A DNA stretch of 64,000 nt from Plazaster borealis (GCA_021014325.1 CM037462.1:19116135-19180134), one strand, 5' to 3'. Positions 35,701 through 45,106 are shown, counted from the first letter of the stretch. A program made the numbers and translations. Notes: generated by a model not told the origin, from the letters alone.

Positions 35701-38700
35701 TCAATAATGTGGCCAACCGTAGCCAACTCCAAACAATCAAAAACATTTTAAGACATGGAAATGCTTTCACGCTTTCATTACACATAACTACTGGTTTGGG
35801 GGTTCTGCCGATCCCTTTAGAAAAATAGTTGTAAAACGAAAAATAAAGATCGCACGCCACACAGTTTCAGAATCTGAAAAAGGACTCTTGAGGGTGCTAT
35901 TGTGACCTGTTTTTTGGGGGGTCGCCATTTGCAAAAAAAAATGAGTAAACAACTAGTGTGTCCATAGGATCAATTTATTACTAAAATAGATGGTGCATGA
36001 AAGGATTAATTTGTACATTGATTTAATGTAGTCTTTAAAGGCACTGAACTTGTTTGGAAATTGTCAAATACCAGTGTTCTCACTTGGTGTATCCCAACAT
36101 ATGCATAAAATAACAAGCCTGTGAAAAGTTGGGCTCAATTGGTCATCGAAGTTGCAAGAAAATGATGAAAGAAAAATACCCTTGTTGTACAAATTTGTGT
36201 GCTTTCAGATAGGAATAAAAACTTCTTGCAAGAAGTTTTTATTATTTTAGTGAGAAATTACATCTTTCTCAAAAACTACATTACTTCAGAGGGAGTCGTT
36301 TCCTACAATGTTTTATACTATCAACAGCTCTCCATTGCTTGTTACCAAGTCAGTTTTTATGCGTCATTACCAAACGTGTACGATACCTTTAAGTTCTGAA
36401 CACTCTTTGATGATTTGATCTTACAGACTACCCATGCCCACTGATGAGTGTACGTTTCCGTAAGCCAGTGTTTGGTGAGATTGGACATACCATCATGAAT
36501 CTCCTTGCTGTAAGTCAAGCTGAATAAACTACATTAATGTTTACAACATAAGCGTACGCATGACCAAAGTTAATATGTCATTCATTCCGGGACCACGGCT
36601 GTAACAGAATTGCCAACAAGTATAGATTATTTTGTTGTGTGGATGCAACAAGATTGTCACTTGATACTCACTCCAACAAAGTCGTACCTTGTGCGAATAC
36701 GTTCTGTGCAACAACATCGTATCTCGGCATCCATTGACTTAGTGTGTACGTCCGGGTTATGTTAAGGGAGACACAACCTTTTGACATTCTATAGGAGGTA
36801 AAACTTTGTTGGATCAACACAACGATTTGGATTTACCATGAAAATCCACCAAGAATAGTGAAACAGGGATTTATATTACCAGCCATTAACATGCATTCTG
36901 CCAGTTTAGATGAACATGCGTTGTGCCAGTTTAGATGAACATGGATTCTGCCAGTTTAGATGAGCATGCATTCTGCCAGTTTAGATGAGCATGCATTCTA
37001 CCAGTTTAGATGAACATGCATTCTGCCAGTTTAGATGAACATGCATTCTGCCAGTTTAGATGAACATGGATTCTGCCAGTTTAGATGAACATGCATTCTG
37101 CCAGTTCAGATGAACATGCATTCTGCCAGTTTAGATGAGCATGCATTCTGCCAGTTTAGATGAGCATGCATTCTGCCAGTTTAGATGAGCATGCATTCTG
37201 CCAGTTTAGATGAACATGCATTCTGCCAGTTTAGATGAGCATGCATTCTGCCAGTTTAGATGAGCATGCATTCTGCCAGTTTAGATGAGCATGCATTCTG
37301 CCAGTTTAGATGAGCATGCATTCTGCCAGTTTAGATGAACATGCATTCTGCCAGTTCAGATGAACATGAATTCTGCCAGTTTAGATGAGCATGCATTCTG
37401 CCAGTTTAGATGAGCATGCATTCTGCCAGTTTAGATGAGCATGCATTCTGCCAGTTTAGATGAACATGCATTCTGCCAGTTTAGATGAGCATGCATTCTG
37501 CCAGTTTAGATGAGCAAGCCCAGCCAGCCTCACTGCACAACCTTGTCATTACTTCTCTGTCTTGTACAGACAAATATACAACTGAGTAATTGTTGATGTT
37601 ATTAATAACATGCCTATCTCTTCATTGATACCTGGGGTTTCTACCAACAGCAAAGCTCATATAGCCTCAGCCAATATGACAATTTACCACAGCTTTTACT
37701 GCATGTTGGAACCCTCAATTAGTGAAATGAAACACCCCTTCCTCCGCGCCTTTCTTGCTGGAAATTTCATTGGATAGTACAAAAGACAGGCAATAAATGG
37801 ACAGCTACAGTAGGACTAATGTTACTATCGTTGTTTCTTACAGGACTTTAAGAACTATCAGTATAAGCTGCCAGTGATACCAGGGATTGTGATTCATATG
37901 CAAGATAGAGAAACACTTATTAAGATCCCAAGGAATCGATACGATGAGGTAATTATAGTCAGTCTTAATGCATTCATGTTACCTGCTAACTATGGACTTG
38001 TGTATGGACTAGGTGAAAAAAAAATCATCCCAATAAAATCATCACAGTATTGACAATGTTCCAGATTATGAACAAATTGAACACGAGCATCAATTATGTC
38101 ATGGATGTCTCGTGGAGTTGTCAACTTGTACAATTTTGTCCCCTTGGTCCCCATTTTTTCCCTAATCTTGAGAAGATGCATGGTTTCTTTTAATGTTATT
38201 TTGAAACATGATTTTCCATCTGAAAGCTCACTGATTCTAAAGTTCATACCTGTACCAATCCTCCAGAGAAATATTTCCCTTTGAAAGCTCACCGATTCTA
38301 AAGTTCATACCAGTTCCAATCCTCCAGAGAAATATTTCCATCTGAAAGCTCACTGATTCTAACGTTCATACCAGTACCAATGCTCAAGAGAAATATTTCC
38401 ATCTGAAAGCTCACTGATTCTTAAGTTCATACCAGTACCAATCCTCAAAAGAAATATTTCCATCTGAAAGCTCACTGATTCTAAAGTTCATACCAGTACC
38501 AATCCTCAAAAGAAATATTTCCATCTGAAAGTTCACTGATTCTAAAGTTCATACTAGTACCAATCATCCAGAGAAATATTTACATCTGAAAGCTCACTGA
38601 TTTTAAAGTTCATACTAGTACCAATCCTCCAGAAAAATATTTCCATCTGAAAGCTCACTGATTCTAAAGTTCATACCAGTACCAATCCTCCACAGAAATA

Positions 38701-41700
38701 TTTCCATCTGAAAGTTCACTGATTCTAAAGTTCATACTAGTACCAATCATCCAGAGAAATATTTACATCTGAAAGCTCACTGATTTTAAAGTTCATACTA
38801 GTACCAATCATCCAGAGAAATATTTACATCTGAAAGCTCACTGATTCTAAAGTTCATACCAGTACCAATCCTCCACAGAAATATTTCCCTTTGAAAGCTC
38901 ACTGATTCTACAGTTCATACCAGTACCAATCTTCCACAGAAATATTTCCATCTGAAAGCTCACTGATTCTTAAGTTCATACCAGTACCAATTCTCAAAAG
39001 AAATATTTCCATCTGAAAGCTCACTGATTCTAAAGTTCATACCAGCACCAATCCTCCACAGAAATATTTCCATCTGAAAGTTCACTGATTCTAAATTTCA
39101 TACCAGTACCAATCCTCCACAGAAATATTTCCCACCTGAAAGCTCACTGATTCTAAAGTTCATACCAGTACCAATCCTCCAGAAAAATATTTCCATCTGA
39201 AAGCTCACTGATTCTGAAGTTCGTACCAGTACCAATCCTCCAGAGAAATATTTCCATCTGAAAGCTCACTGATTCTTAAGTTCACACCAGTACCAATCCT
39301 CCAGAGAAATATTTCCCTTTGAAAACTCACTGATTGTACAGACCATACCAGTGCCAATTCTCCAGAGAAATATTTCCCTTTGAAAGCTCACTGATTCTAC
39401 AGTTCATACCAGTACCAATCCTCCAGAGAAATATTTCCCTGTGAAAGCTCACTGATTCTAAAATTCATACCAGTACCAATCCTCCAAAGATATGTTTCAT
39501 TTTTTGACTGCCTTTGAAGATGTGCTTACTGTAGTTATTTCTGTTTTAGGTCATGAGAGCTCACTGATTCTAAATTTCATACCAGTACCAAATCTTCACA
39601 GAAATATTTCCCTCTGAAAGCTCACTGATTCTACAGTACATACCGGTACCAATCCTCAACAGAAACATTATCCTTTGTAAGCTCACTGATTCTACAGTTC
39701 ATACCAGTACCAATCCTCCAGAGAAATATAGGAAAGCTCACTGATTTTAAATTTCATACCAGTGCCAATCCTCCAAAGATATGTTTCATTTTATGACTGC
39801 CTATTGAAGATATGCTTACTGTAGTTATTTCTGTTTTAGGTCATGAAGGTTGTGAATAACTCCAATGAACATGTTATGGCAATAGCTGCTAACTTCAGCA
39901 CTGAATCCGACTCACATCTAGTATGTATCCAGAACGATGAAGGAACCTATCATACACAAGCAATCAGTATACAGAACAAACCAAGGAAAGGTAACGTACT
40001 AATAATTCATCAATATGATTCATAAACCACACAACCTCGTTCCCAGTGGTGTACGATCTCACTGCTCCAGTTTGTTTTTCTTTTCCCAGAATGCCTTGCT
40101 CGATTGTAACCCCTGGAAGTGTGACTTTAAAGTATCCAAATATATTGGATATTTTAATTAGTCCTGTGGTTGATCCATTCTGTGTTAGAGTCTACGCAGA
40201 GCGCGCTGTCAAAATACACATCAAATCACAGAGCAACTGGCCCCATCAGTTCTTTTTCGATCTTGTGATGTATGCAGTTTAGGGAGACCATATCAAAACA
40301 TGATTCATTTGAAATGTATTGCGTCGAAATACGTGCATTTTTACACGCGCGTACTAAGCGCCTGACGAGTGCCCTACAAGCGCTTGAATGTTTTAACAAG
40401 CATGTGCGCAAAGCAGTAACTTTTGGTGAGCCAATCAGTGTTGATTTTCAGTGTTTCCTGAATTTATTCAAGGATAACCCAAGAAAGCCAATAACTGAAG
40501 CTCATTTCCACCGGGGTCCATTACAGTACATTTAAATAATAATAACAATGATTACAACTGAAGGGTGTTCCAAAGCACTCGTTAACTTGTTTCTACATGT
40601 ATGCAGGGCTATGTTTGAAATTGTAAGACCCACTAATTTTACATATGTACATGTACATGTATATTAATACATATAGCACAGGTTAACGGTGTACAAGGTG
40701 CTATGGCGCAACCTTGCAGCTAACCATGCCAGAAACACCGGGGCAAACCCCCTTTTCACAGTGATAAGTGTACTGGTTTCTTTTACGTGCATTACACAAC
40801 GCATGGGACCTACATGTAAGGCTTTACGTCCCATCCAAAGGACGAAGCAATAATGGCTAAGCTCCTTGCTTACAAACCTGTCAAGACACGGACTCCAACC
40901 CACACTCTGGTGATCAGAAACACCAGAGCTTGAGTGCGGTGCGCTTAGCCATGACATGCCAGGGTTCTCCCGAAATTTTTTCAAACCTATTGGGCATTCT
41001 GGGCCAAAATTGTTGATGTTTGGCTGAAGCGGGCTGAATTGAAACAAGGTCCACGGAATGTTTTCTACTTGGTGCTTTTCTTGGTTTTCAAAGCCCTACT
41101 GTGCAATTTTGATTTTTTTTTTTTTTTTTTTTTTTGGGGTGGGGCGTATCGGCCGTTTGTTTTGCGTATCGGGCTCTCAATTCTTGCGTATCGGCCCGAT
41201 ACGCTAGCTTGTGCATGGGGAGAACCCTGCATGCTGAATAGTTATGGACTGTATTTTCTCATTGACCAATTTGACCATTGATTTGTTTTTAGTGACTGGA
41301 GCTAGTTTCGTGGTCTTCAATGGTGCATTGAAAACCACGTCCGGACTGACAGCTAAATCCAGCATTGTAGAAGATGGTCTTATGATTCAAATACTACCTG
41401 AGACTATGGCAGCTTTAAGACAAGCCTTAAGAGAGATGTTAGATTTACCGATACCATGTGGGAATACACAGGCTGAGCAACCAGATGAGACTGTGACCAT
41501 TACATGGATAGACGATGATAAGGCAGTCAATATGGGGTAAGTACTTGTAATAATAATATAGTCTTATATAGCACACGTATCTACCAATAAGGTACTCAAG
41601 GCGCTTGAACAGACAGACAGTAAGTTTTTTCTTGTAAGGTATGCTGAGCTATTGAAGTATGAGACCTATTACTTTACATAGCACCATGTAATGGTTTACA

Positions 41701-44700
41701 AGGTGCTGAGGAGCAATATGCAGCCAATCAAACCAGGAACACCGGGGCGAACCCCTTCTCTTTACGATACGTGCACTGGGTTCTTTTACGTGCGTTACAC
41801 AACACACGGGACCTACGGCTTTACGTCCCAGCCGAAGGACATAGCAAAAATGGTTAAGTGTCTTGCTTAAGGACACAAGTGTCACGACTGGGAATCGAAC
41901 CCACACTCTGCTGAACAGAAACACCAGAACTTGAGTCCGGTGTTCTTATCCGCTCGGCCTTGAAATGCCACGAAGCAATGTAGCTAGCTTCACATTCAGG
42001 AGGGAATTGAAGTCCCATTTGTTTTGCTAGTTTTTCTCTTCACTTGTTCTGAACATGACTTTTGTGTTACTCTGTTGTTGTTGTTTGTTTGTGCCTTGAT
42101 CGGTTTCCGGAGATGGCTCACAAATTTTGACAAACTGTTTTCAGTATAGCCAAGTTGTATAGAGTTTTTACTAGATCACCAAGTACAGATATTGTGGAAA
42201 TATATTTCACTGCCATTTTTCTTGTATATCCACTTGACTGGTCAAAGTACATACACACTAAATACTAGTCCTGCCTAAGCCTATACCCAATCAGTGGGCT
42301 TAGTGCTGTATTAAAATAACAGGCATGTGAGACTTCTGCGTTTACGTGGAAATCTGCGTTTTTTATTTTCTCATTCCGTGTTTTTCTTGCGGGCTCCGCT
42401 TTTTTCCCGTCTCCGCGGTGAGTGGCCGGCCCATTTTTAAAAAAAATTTTTTTTAACCTCCAACATCGAGCAGCAAGTAATTTTACTGCACAACACTCAC
42501 ACAGAGAAGGGGAACCTGGCATCGGGAAGCACTTTAATTGCGATTTGATTTTGACACGTGAGTCGGGGGATAGACACAGTAAAATGATCTGCGTTAGTCT
42601 TTGATTAAAGCCGTTGTTGTTCATTTTTTGTTAAACGCGATGTCCCATTATACTTACCCATGTCGTCGTCCCGTTCCACCAAGAGAGGGCGCTTTACTAA
42701 AAAATGTATTAAAAAGGCCAACACCTTGAGCCAAGACTAGGCGAACATGGTCTTTCACGTGTGTGTGGTACCTGAATGTAGCGCTGGCCCAAAATCCGGA
42801 CACGCACAAATACCGCTGGCCCAAAATCCGGACACGTACAAATAGCGCTGGCCCAAAATCCGTACACGGAGAAAAACAAGTTTTCCTCGATTTTTTTTTC
42901 CATAGACTATTTGGCAAATACTCCATGCGCATGCGTTAGCCGTGGAATGAGGTGCATGCTTGTCTAGTTAGCGATCAAATGTGTCGCTAACTAGACCAGC
43001 ATGCACCTCATTCCACGGCAAATGAGCGCGTACTGAGTATTTGCGAAAAAGTCTATGACCCGCTCACATGCCTGAAATAAGCATTCGTTAGTTTACTCCC
43101 TTGCCAGTCAATATATCCCAACAAACTGTTCACAGTTGGAAGAAGCACATGATACTAATTAATGTGATTTATTTTACCGTGCTACCTACCATGAGAGTAC
43201 AGCAAAAGACACGAACTTACTATTCATTTAGATAGACTTTGCATTGTTTATGTACTCCCAAAGTTGGGCAGATATGGGTAAACACATTTGCTTTTTTACA
43301 TGTCTTATGTCTCATAAAATAAAGGAGCATTTACAGATAGCATTTCAAGAGTACAACTTGAAGTTTTCAATTTCATCTTGTTTGTTTGTTTGTAATCATT
43401 GATGAAATGATGAACTCTCATATTATCCAGTGTTATCAGCCCTATTGACCATCGGGCATTGGAAGGGATCGCAAGTATCCGTATCCACAATGGCACAGAT
43501 TACAGAGGTCGTTCGAGGTCACTACGATGGACAGAGGTATTCTTCCTGGAGAATAATGAATCTCCAGTGGATTTGAGTCGCTTAGCTGAGATGTTATCGG
43601 CAGCATTCTGTGTAGCATTGACCGGTCAGTTGGATGAACTAAGAGAGGCTGCTATGACTAAACTAGCACTCAGAGTCACTGTAGACTCAGATAAGGTAGG
43701 TTCATGGTGGTCATTATTAGAACAAATCATGTCTGTCTAAAAGGCACTGAACACGTTTGGAAATTGTCAAAGACCAGTGTTCTCACTTGGTGTATCCCAA
43801 CATATGCATCAAATAACAAGCCTGTGAAAATTTGGGCTCAATTGGTCATCGAAGTTGCAAGAAAATGATGAAAGAAAAAACACCCTTGTTGTACAAATTT
43901 GTGTGCTTTCATATAGGAATAAAAACTTCTTGCAAGAAGTTTTTATTATTTTAGTGAGAAATAACCTCTTTCTCAAAAACTACGTTACTTCAGAGGGAGT
44001 CATTTCCTACAATGTTTTATACTATCAACAGCTCTCTGTTGCTTTTTACCAAGTAAGTTTTTATGCTAATATTTGTTTTGAGTAATTACCAAACGTGTGC
44101 GAGGGCGGTTTGAATGTAAACAGAGGTCACATCGTCTATATACCTGACATCACAGGCTGTATAGACCCCTTGCACAACGCGCAGCGTTCTCACAAGCGCC
44201 TATCCTGGGTGTCATTTTGGGTGTCAAAATCGTATACAAACATGCACAAAAGAGAGTTGACACCCAACATGACGCGCATTGTTCGGAGGCGCGTTCCGTG
44301 TTGTGTAAGGGGTCTATAGAAATCAATAGGTCCCTCTTGCATAACGCGAAACGCTAGGTCACGCGCATGTTTTTACGCACCGAGAACAGCTATCATCCAA
44401 TGATCTGCCTTCTTTTTGAGAGTGTGACTTCATATGCAATGAGTCTATACCCCCCAGGGAGTTGAGTGGCCAAGTAACTGGGGTAATAATGTTCATGCCC
44501 CGTGAGCATCAGCATTGGATGTCCTTAGGATGTCCATTACTATTATTATTAAGATGACGATTGTTATATTTTCTTTGTGTTTACAGGTCGGTTATGAAGC
44601 GGGATCTAAGGGTGAGTTACTGCCACCAGTGTACATGAATGAACTAGATAATGAGTTGATACCAGTGTTGCATAATGCTGTATCACAACATGAAGGGGGA

Positions 44701-44739
44701 CCAGTCGTTATGGAACTGGTATTCTACATTATTGAATGA
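21543..44739 (+). CDS. ZFYVE9: SARA: Smad anchor, FYVE zinc-finger protein (complete)
   Basis: Fifteen exons join in phase to 4518 nt, 1505 residues. Exons: 21543-21609, 24113-26460, 27682-27781, 29553-29801, 30001-30240, 31307-31360, 32517-32585, 33803-33967, 34525-34749, 36427-36509, 37844-37948, 39840-39990, 41293-41536, 43431-43695, 44587-44739. SARA and its relative endofin bind PI3P on early endosomes and present Smad2/3 to TGF-beta-type receptors. Residues 1-22 match the conserved N-terminus; 775-838 are the FYVE domain with [13 protein letters not shown] and RVC and all eight zinc cysteines; 930-933 KVRF fits the PP1-docking motif; about 1002-1505 is the SARA C-terminal domain. Unusual: a 40-residue polyglutamine tract (854-893) and PPSY (626-629). 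Vertebrates have two paralogues; this may be the single ancestral type. Confidence 0.93.
22164..22998 (-). mobile_element. MITE family A, copy 4, with nested element
   Basis: TTAA-flanked (22160-22163, 22999-23002) reverse copy in SARA intron 1, interrupted at 22204-22670 by another DNA element. The two halves rejoin exactly when that insertion and one ATATT are removed. Confidence 0.9.
22204..22670. mobile_element. CAGTGTTCTCCAAC element with 5-bp target duplication
   Basis: 14-bp perfect inverted ends CAGTGTTCTCCAAC; exact ATATT on both sides (22199-22203, 22671-22675) and a known empty site, because the host MITE sequence is known from other copies. 467 bp with GC-rich GGCGCGCGCC, poly-T and a GGGGCCC-rich stretch; no coding capacity. 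Confidence 0.88.
22999..23848. other. SARA intron 1, no further feature
   Basis: AT-rich intron sequence with many TACATGTA-type palindromes. No exon or repeat recognised. Confidence 0.4.
23849..23995. mobile_element. Short MITE, AATAGACCGTGCAAGTCTCG ends
   Basis: 147 bp with inverted arms of about 33 bp (AATAGACCGTGCAAGTCTCG ... CGAGACTTGCACGGTCTATT), in SARA intron 1. A right-half relative is at 55745-55799, including the GGGACCA motif. No target duplication is clear. Confidence 0.75.
24113..26460 (+). CDS. ZFYVE9: SARA exon 2 (large; ends inside FYVE)
   Basis: 2348 nt, residues 23-805. The acceptor TTTCTCCCACAG restores GAT (Asp23). Most of it is Ser/Thr/Gln/Pro-rich and poorly conserved, including three PGQQ repeats and PPSY at 626-629, a WW-domain ligand type. 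It ends with the first half of the FYVE finger: WVPD, CxxC (784, 787) and [10 protein letters not shown]. Donor AAG|GTAGGT. Confidence 0.93.
26521..27095. mobile_element. MITE, TTATGTTGGCGTAAC ends
   Basis: 15-bp perfect inverted ends TTATGTTGGCGTAAC in SARA intron 2, 60 bp after the exon 2 donor. Subterminal AGGGTAGGT motifs are also inverted. Non-coding; superfamily not clear. Confidence 0.75.
27298..27647. mobile_element. PIF/Harbinger-type MITE, related family
   Basis: GGCCAAAAAAACAAAACATG and inverted GGCCAACTAAACTAAAAAAC, both followed by TTTAGCGTCC. TTA occurs on both sides with a 2-bp irregularity at the left. It lies in SARA intron 2, 34 bp before exon 3, so it supplies part of the sequence near that 3' splice site. 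Confidence 0.65.
27682..27781 (+). CDS. ZFYVE9: SARA exon 3 (second half of FYVE)
   Basis: Residues 806-838: [20 protein letters not shown] then [13 protein letters not shown]. It supplies the last four zinc cysteines (808, 811, 829, 832) and the RVC motif that completes the PI3P pocket. Confidence 0.95.
28643..28765 (-). mobile_element. SINE core fragment, decayed
   Basis: AATGTGCAGCCAACC, CCCCTTCTC and GTACCGGGTTCTTTT follow the order of the tRNA-Leu SINE core. Both ends are missing. SARA intron 3. Confidence 0.55.
29077..29220. mobile_element. Possible small MITE, GGGAATAAAA ends
   Basis: GGGAATAAAA at the left and its inverse TTTTATTCCC at the right, with GC-rich inner hairpin GATAAGGCC ... 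GGCCTTTATC at 29126-29156. The inner hairpin is a local composition spike in an AT-rich intron. Confidence 0.4.
29553..29801 (+). CDS. ZFYVE9: SARA exon 4 (polyglutamine)
   Basis: Residues 839-921. The first residues AQAL match the SARA sequence just after FYVE and decide the acceptor (CACAG| at 29552); the better-looking CTCTAG| at 29510 would meet a stop at once. Then Gln21-Leu-Gln18, with mixed CAA and CAG codons, and a Ser-rich end. The tract makes this exon much longer than expected. Confidence 0.85.
30001..30240 (+). CDS. ZFYVE9: SARA exon 5 (PP1-docking / Smad-binding region)
   Basis: Residues 922-1001. [11 protein letters not shown] carries K-V-R-F, the RVxF class of PP1 docking motif known in SARA. 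In human SARA the Smad-binding stretch begins here; only the start is clearly similar. The end ([12 protein letters not shown]) is well conserved. Acceptor TTTTGAAG| is weak but fixed by phase. Confidence 0.85.
30276..30643 (+). mobile_element. MITE family A, copy 5
   Basis: SARA intron 5, starting 35 bp after the exon 5 donor, sense orientation. Left TTAA intact; right site mutated to GTAA. Confidence 0.88.
30892..31257 (-). mobile_element. MITE family A, copy 6
   Basis: SARA intron 5, antisense, TTAA on both sides (30888-30891, 31258-31261). It ends 49 bp before exon 6. Copies 5 and 6 face each other and could pair in the transcript. Confidence 0.9.
31307..31360 (+). CDS. ZFYVE9: SARA exon 6
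   Basis: 54 nt, [18 protein letters not shown]. Placed by strong splice sites (GAACAG|, A|GTAAGT) and phase 1 on both sides. Sequence conservation alone is weak. Confidence 0.75.
32517..32585 (+). CDS. ZFYVE9: SARA exon 7
   Basis: 69 nt, [20 protein letters not shown] and ILD. Corresponds to the PLVFVLNANLL stretch of human SARA at the start of the C-terminal domain. Confidence 0.88.
32805..33169 (+). mobile_element. MITE family A, copy 7
   Basis: SARA intron 7, sense, TTAA on both sides (32801-32804, 33170-33173). Carries intact acceptor-like TGTGCTTTCAG| (32975) and donor-like CCAA|GTAAGT (33116) 140 nt apart. Confidence 0.9.
33255..33480. repeat. TACTCGG-rich cryptic simple repeat
   Basis: Irregular reiteration of GTACTCGG/TACTTGG/TACTCGT words in SARA intron 7. 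A similar shorter tract is at 32608-32650, on the other side of MITE copy 7, so the MITE may have landed inside it. Confidence 0.65.
33803..33967 (+). CDS. ZFYVE9: SARA exon 8
   Basis: Residues 1043-1097: [20 protein letters not shown] and [19 protein letters not shown], a highly conserved part of the SARA C-terminal domain. Acceptor TTTTCTTGACAG, donor ACAG|GTGAGA. Confidence 0.93.
34525..34749 (+). CDS. ZFYVE9: SARA exon 9
   Basis: Residues 1098-1172: [20 protein letters not shown] and [20 protein letters not shown], near-identical to vertebrate SARA. The donor T|GTAAGTATTT is followed after only nine bases by the tail of a SINE. Confidence 0.95.
34758..35191 (-). mobile_element. tRNA-Leu-derived SINE, copy 2
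   Basis: Full-length in SARA intron 9, antisense to the gene. The (AAT)n tail begins nine bases after the exon 9 donor. Tail type CACAACATTTATTAGGCGC, shared with 50817 and 17122 and unlike copy 1, so two tail subfamilies exist. Confidence 0.88.
35740..36030 (+). repeat. Dispersed repeat, partner of 3310-3560
   Basis: GGACTCTTGAGGGTGCTATT and TGTGACCTGTTTTTTGGGG in reverse orientation to the copy at 3400-3450. SARA intron 9; unclassified. Confidence 0.5.
36039..36388 (+). mobile_element. MITE family A, copy 8
   Basis: SARA intron 9, sense, TTAA on both sides (36035-36038, 36389-36392), 34 bp before exon 10. Donor-like site changed to GTCAGT and a small 3' deletion. Confidence 0.9.
36427..36509 (+). 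CDS. ZFYVE9: SARA exon 10
   Basis: Residues 1173-1200: [20 protein letters not shown] and HTIMNLLA. Phase 1 in, 0 out. Confidence 0.93.
36886..37516. repeat. 25-bp minisatellite, about 25 units
   Basis: Unit CATTCTGCCAGTTTAGATGA plus GCATG or ACATG, in SARA intron 10. Very uniform (mostly A/G change), so recently expanded. No spacers and no coding frame. Confidence 0.95.
37844..37948 (+). CDS. ZFYVE9: SARA exon 11
   Basis: Residues 1201-1235: [20 protein letters not shown] and [15 protein letters not shown]. Phase 0 at both ends. Confidence 0.93.
38205..39790. repeat. 60-bp minisatellite in SARA intron 11
   Basis: About 25 units of GAAAGCTCACTGATTCTAAA, GTTCATACCAGTACCAATCC and TCCAGAGAAATATTTCCATC. 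The last part (39470-39557) contains a second copy of the real intron end, CTTACTGTAGTTATTTCTGT followed by TTTAGGTCATGA. Confidence 0.95.
39840..39990 (+). CDS. ZFYVE9: SARA exon 12
   Basis: Residues 1236-1285: [20 protein letters not shown] and [20 protein letters not shown]. The true acceptor is CTGTTTTAG| at 39839. A near-identical copy of it at 39549 lies in the upstream minisatellite. Confidence 0.94.
40533..40959 (-). mobile_element. tRNA-derived SINE, diverged copy 3
   Basis: SARA intron 12. CCAACCCACACTCTG, the core and the (AAT)n tail are present but diverged. The tRNA end is cut by the element at 40960. Confidence 0.8.
40960..41229. mobile_element. CAGGGTTCTCC element with 5-bp target duplication
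   Basis: 11-bp perfect inverted ends CAGGGTTCTCC; exact CATGC on both sides (40955-40959, 41230-41234). 270 bp with poly-T and three copies of GCGTATCGG. Inserted in the head of a SINE. Confidence 0.88.
41293..41536 (+). CDS. ZFYVE9: SARA exon 13
   Basis: Residues 1286-1366: [20 protein letters not shown] and [12 protein letters not shown], through [14 protein letters not shown]. The only phase-2 exit in the gene, matched by exon 14. SINE tail begins about 11 bp after the donor. Confidence 0.94.
41548..41975 (-). mobile_element. tRNA-Leu-derived SINE, copy 4
   Basis: SARA intron 13, antisense, tail beginning about 11 bp after the exon 13 donor. Third tail type (TAGTCTTATATAGCACACG). Confidence 0.86.
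42776..42866. repeat. 31-bp tandem repeat, 3 copies
   Basis: AGCGCTGGCCCAAAATCCGG then ACACGCACAAAT, three times, in SARA intron 13. Confidence 0.85.
42901..43057. mobile_element. Foldback element, long hairpin
   Basis: Outer arms CATAGACTATTTGGCAAATA and (inverted) CATAGACTTTTTCGCAAATA; inner arms CGTGGAATGAGGTGCATGCT and GTCTAGTTAGCGA with their inverse, separated by about 8 nt. Almost the whole 157 bp can fold. SARA intron 13. Confidence 0.8.
43431..43695 (+). CDS. ZFYVE9: SARA exon 14
   Basis: Residues 1367-1455: [20 protein letters not shown] and [13 protein letters not shown], then [24 protein letters not shown] begins 45 bp after the donor. Confidence 0.95.
43741..44098 (+). mobile_element. 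MITE family A, copy 9, 3' end lost
   Basis: SARA intron 14, sense, 45 bp after the donor. The left site is CTAA; the right end is cut at ACGTGTGCG where a TAGACGATGTGACC-type fragment begins. Acceptor-like site changed to CAT. Confidence 0.85.
44160..44318. mobile_element. MITE, TATAGACCCCTT ends
   Basis: TATAGACCCCTTGCACAACG and inverted TATAGACCCCTTACACAACA in SARA intron 14. GC-richer interior; 44103-44140 beside it is a solo end of the 14809 family. Confidence 0.75.
44587..44739 (+). CDS. ZFYVE9: SARA last exon 15
   Basis: Residues 1456-1505 plus [23 protein letters not shown] and [14 protein letters not shown], matching the C-terminus of the family. The 3' UTR end is not clear; AATAAA signals occur only well downstream. 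Confidence 0.95.
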   Translation, partial: VGYEAGSKGELLPPVYMNELDNELIPVLHNAVSQHEGGPVVMELVFYIIE

Positions 44740-45100
44740 TATTGACTTCAAGTCTGGAACCTTTGTAAAGAGTTAATATATGACATAGTTGAATAACGTG
44801 GTTGGGAATATTAGAACAACTTTATCTCTTATATTAGTTGCTTTGACATTATATTAGTTGTCTCGCAAGCACGAGTGGAATGCAGACAAATACAGTGCTT
44901 CTGTGCCCCATATCCAGCGAGGCCGAATGCGCTATATTTGTTCGTATTCCACGAGCGCACCTGTGATATCTTCAAGCAAACTTGACGCGCAGCTTAAAAT
45001 AGTGCAACACGCGGAGTGAGAACAGCGCAATACGCATGGTGTGATAAGCACTGTGCAATGTGGTTTATTACTGTACCTCATACATATTCATGATTGAGAG
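44740..45100 (+). other. SARA 3' UTR start and flank
   Basis: Sequence after the stop codon. No AATAAA close to the stop, so the polyadenylation site is not assigned. Confidence 0.4.
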
Positions 45101-45106
45101 CCGAAT

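Noticed and set aside
36886..37516. Regular 25-bp repeats resembling a CRISPR array
   Set aside because: No spacers; units are head-to-tail in a eukaryotic intron.
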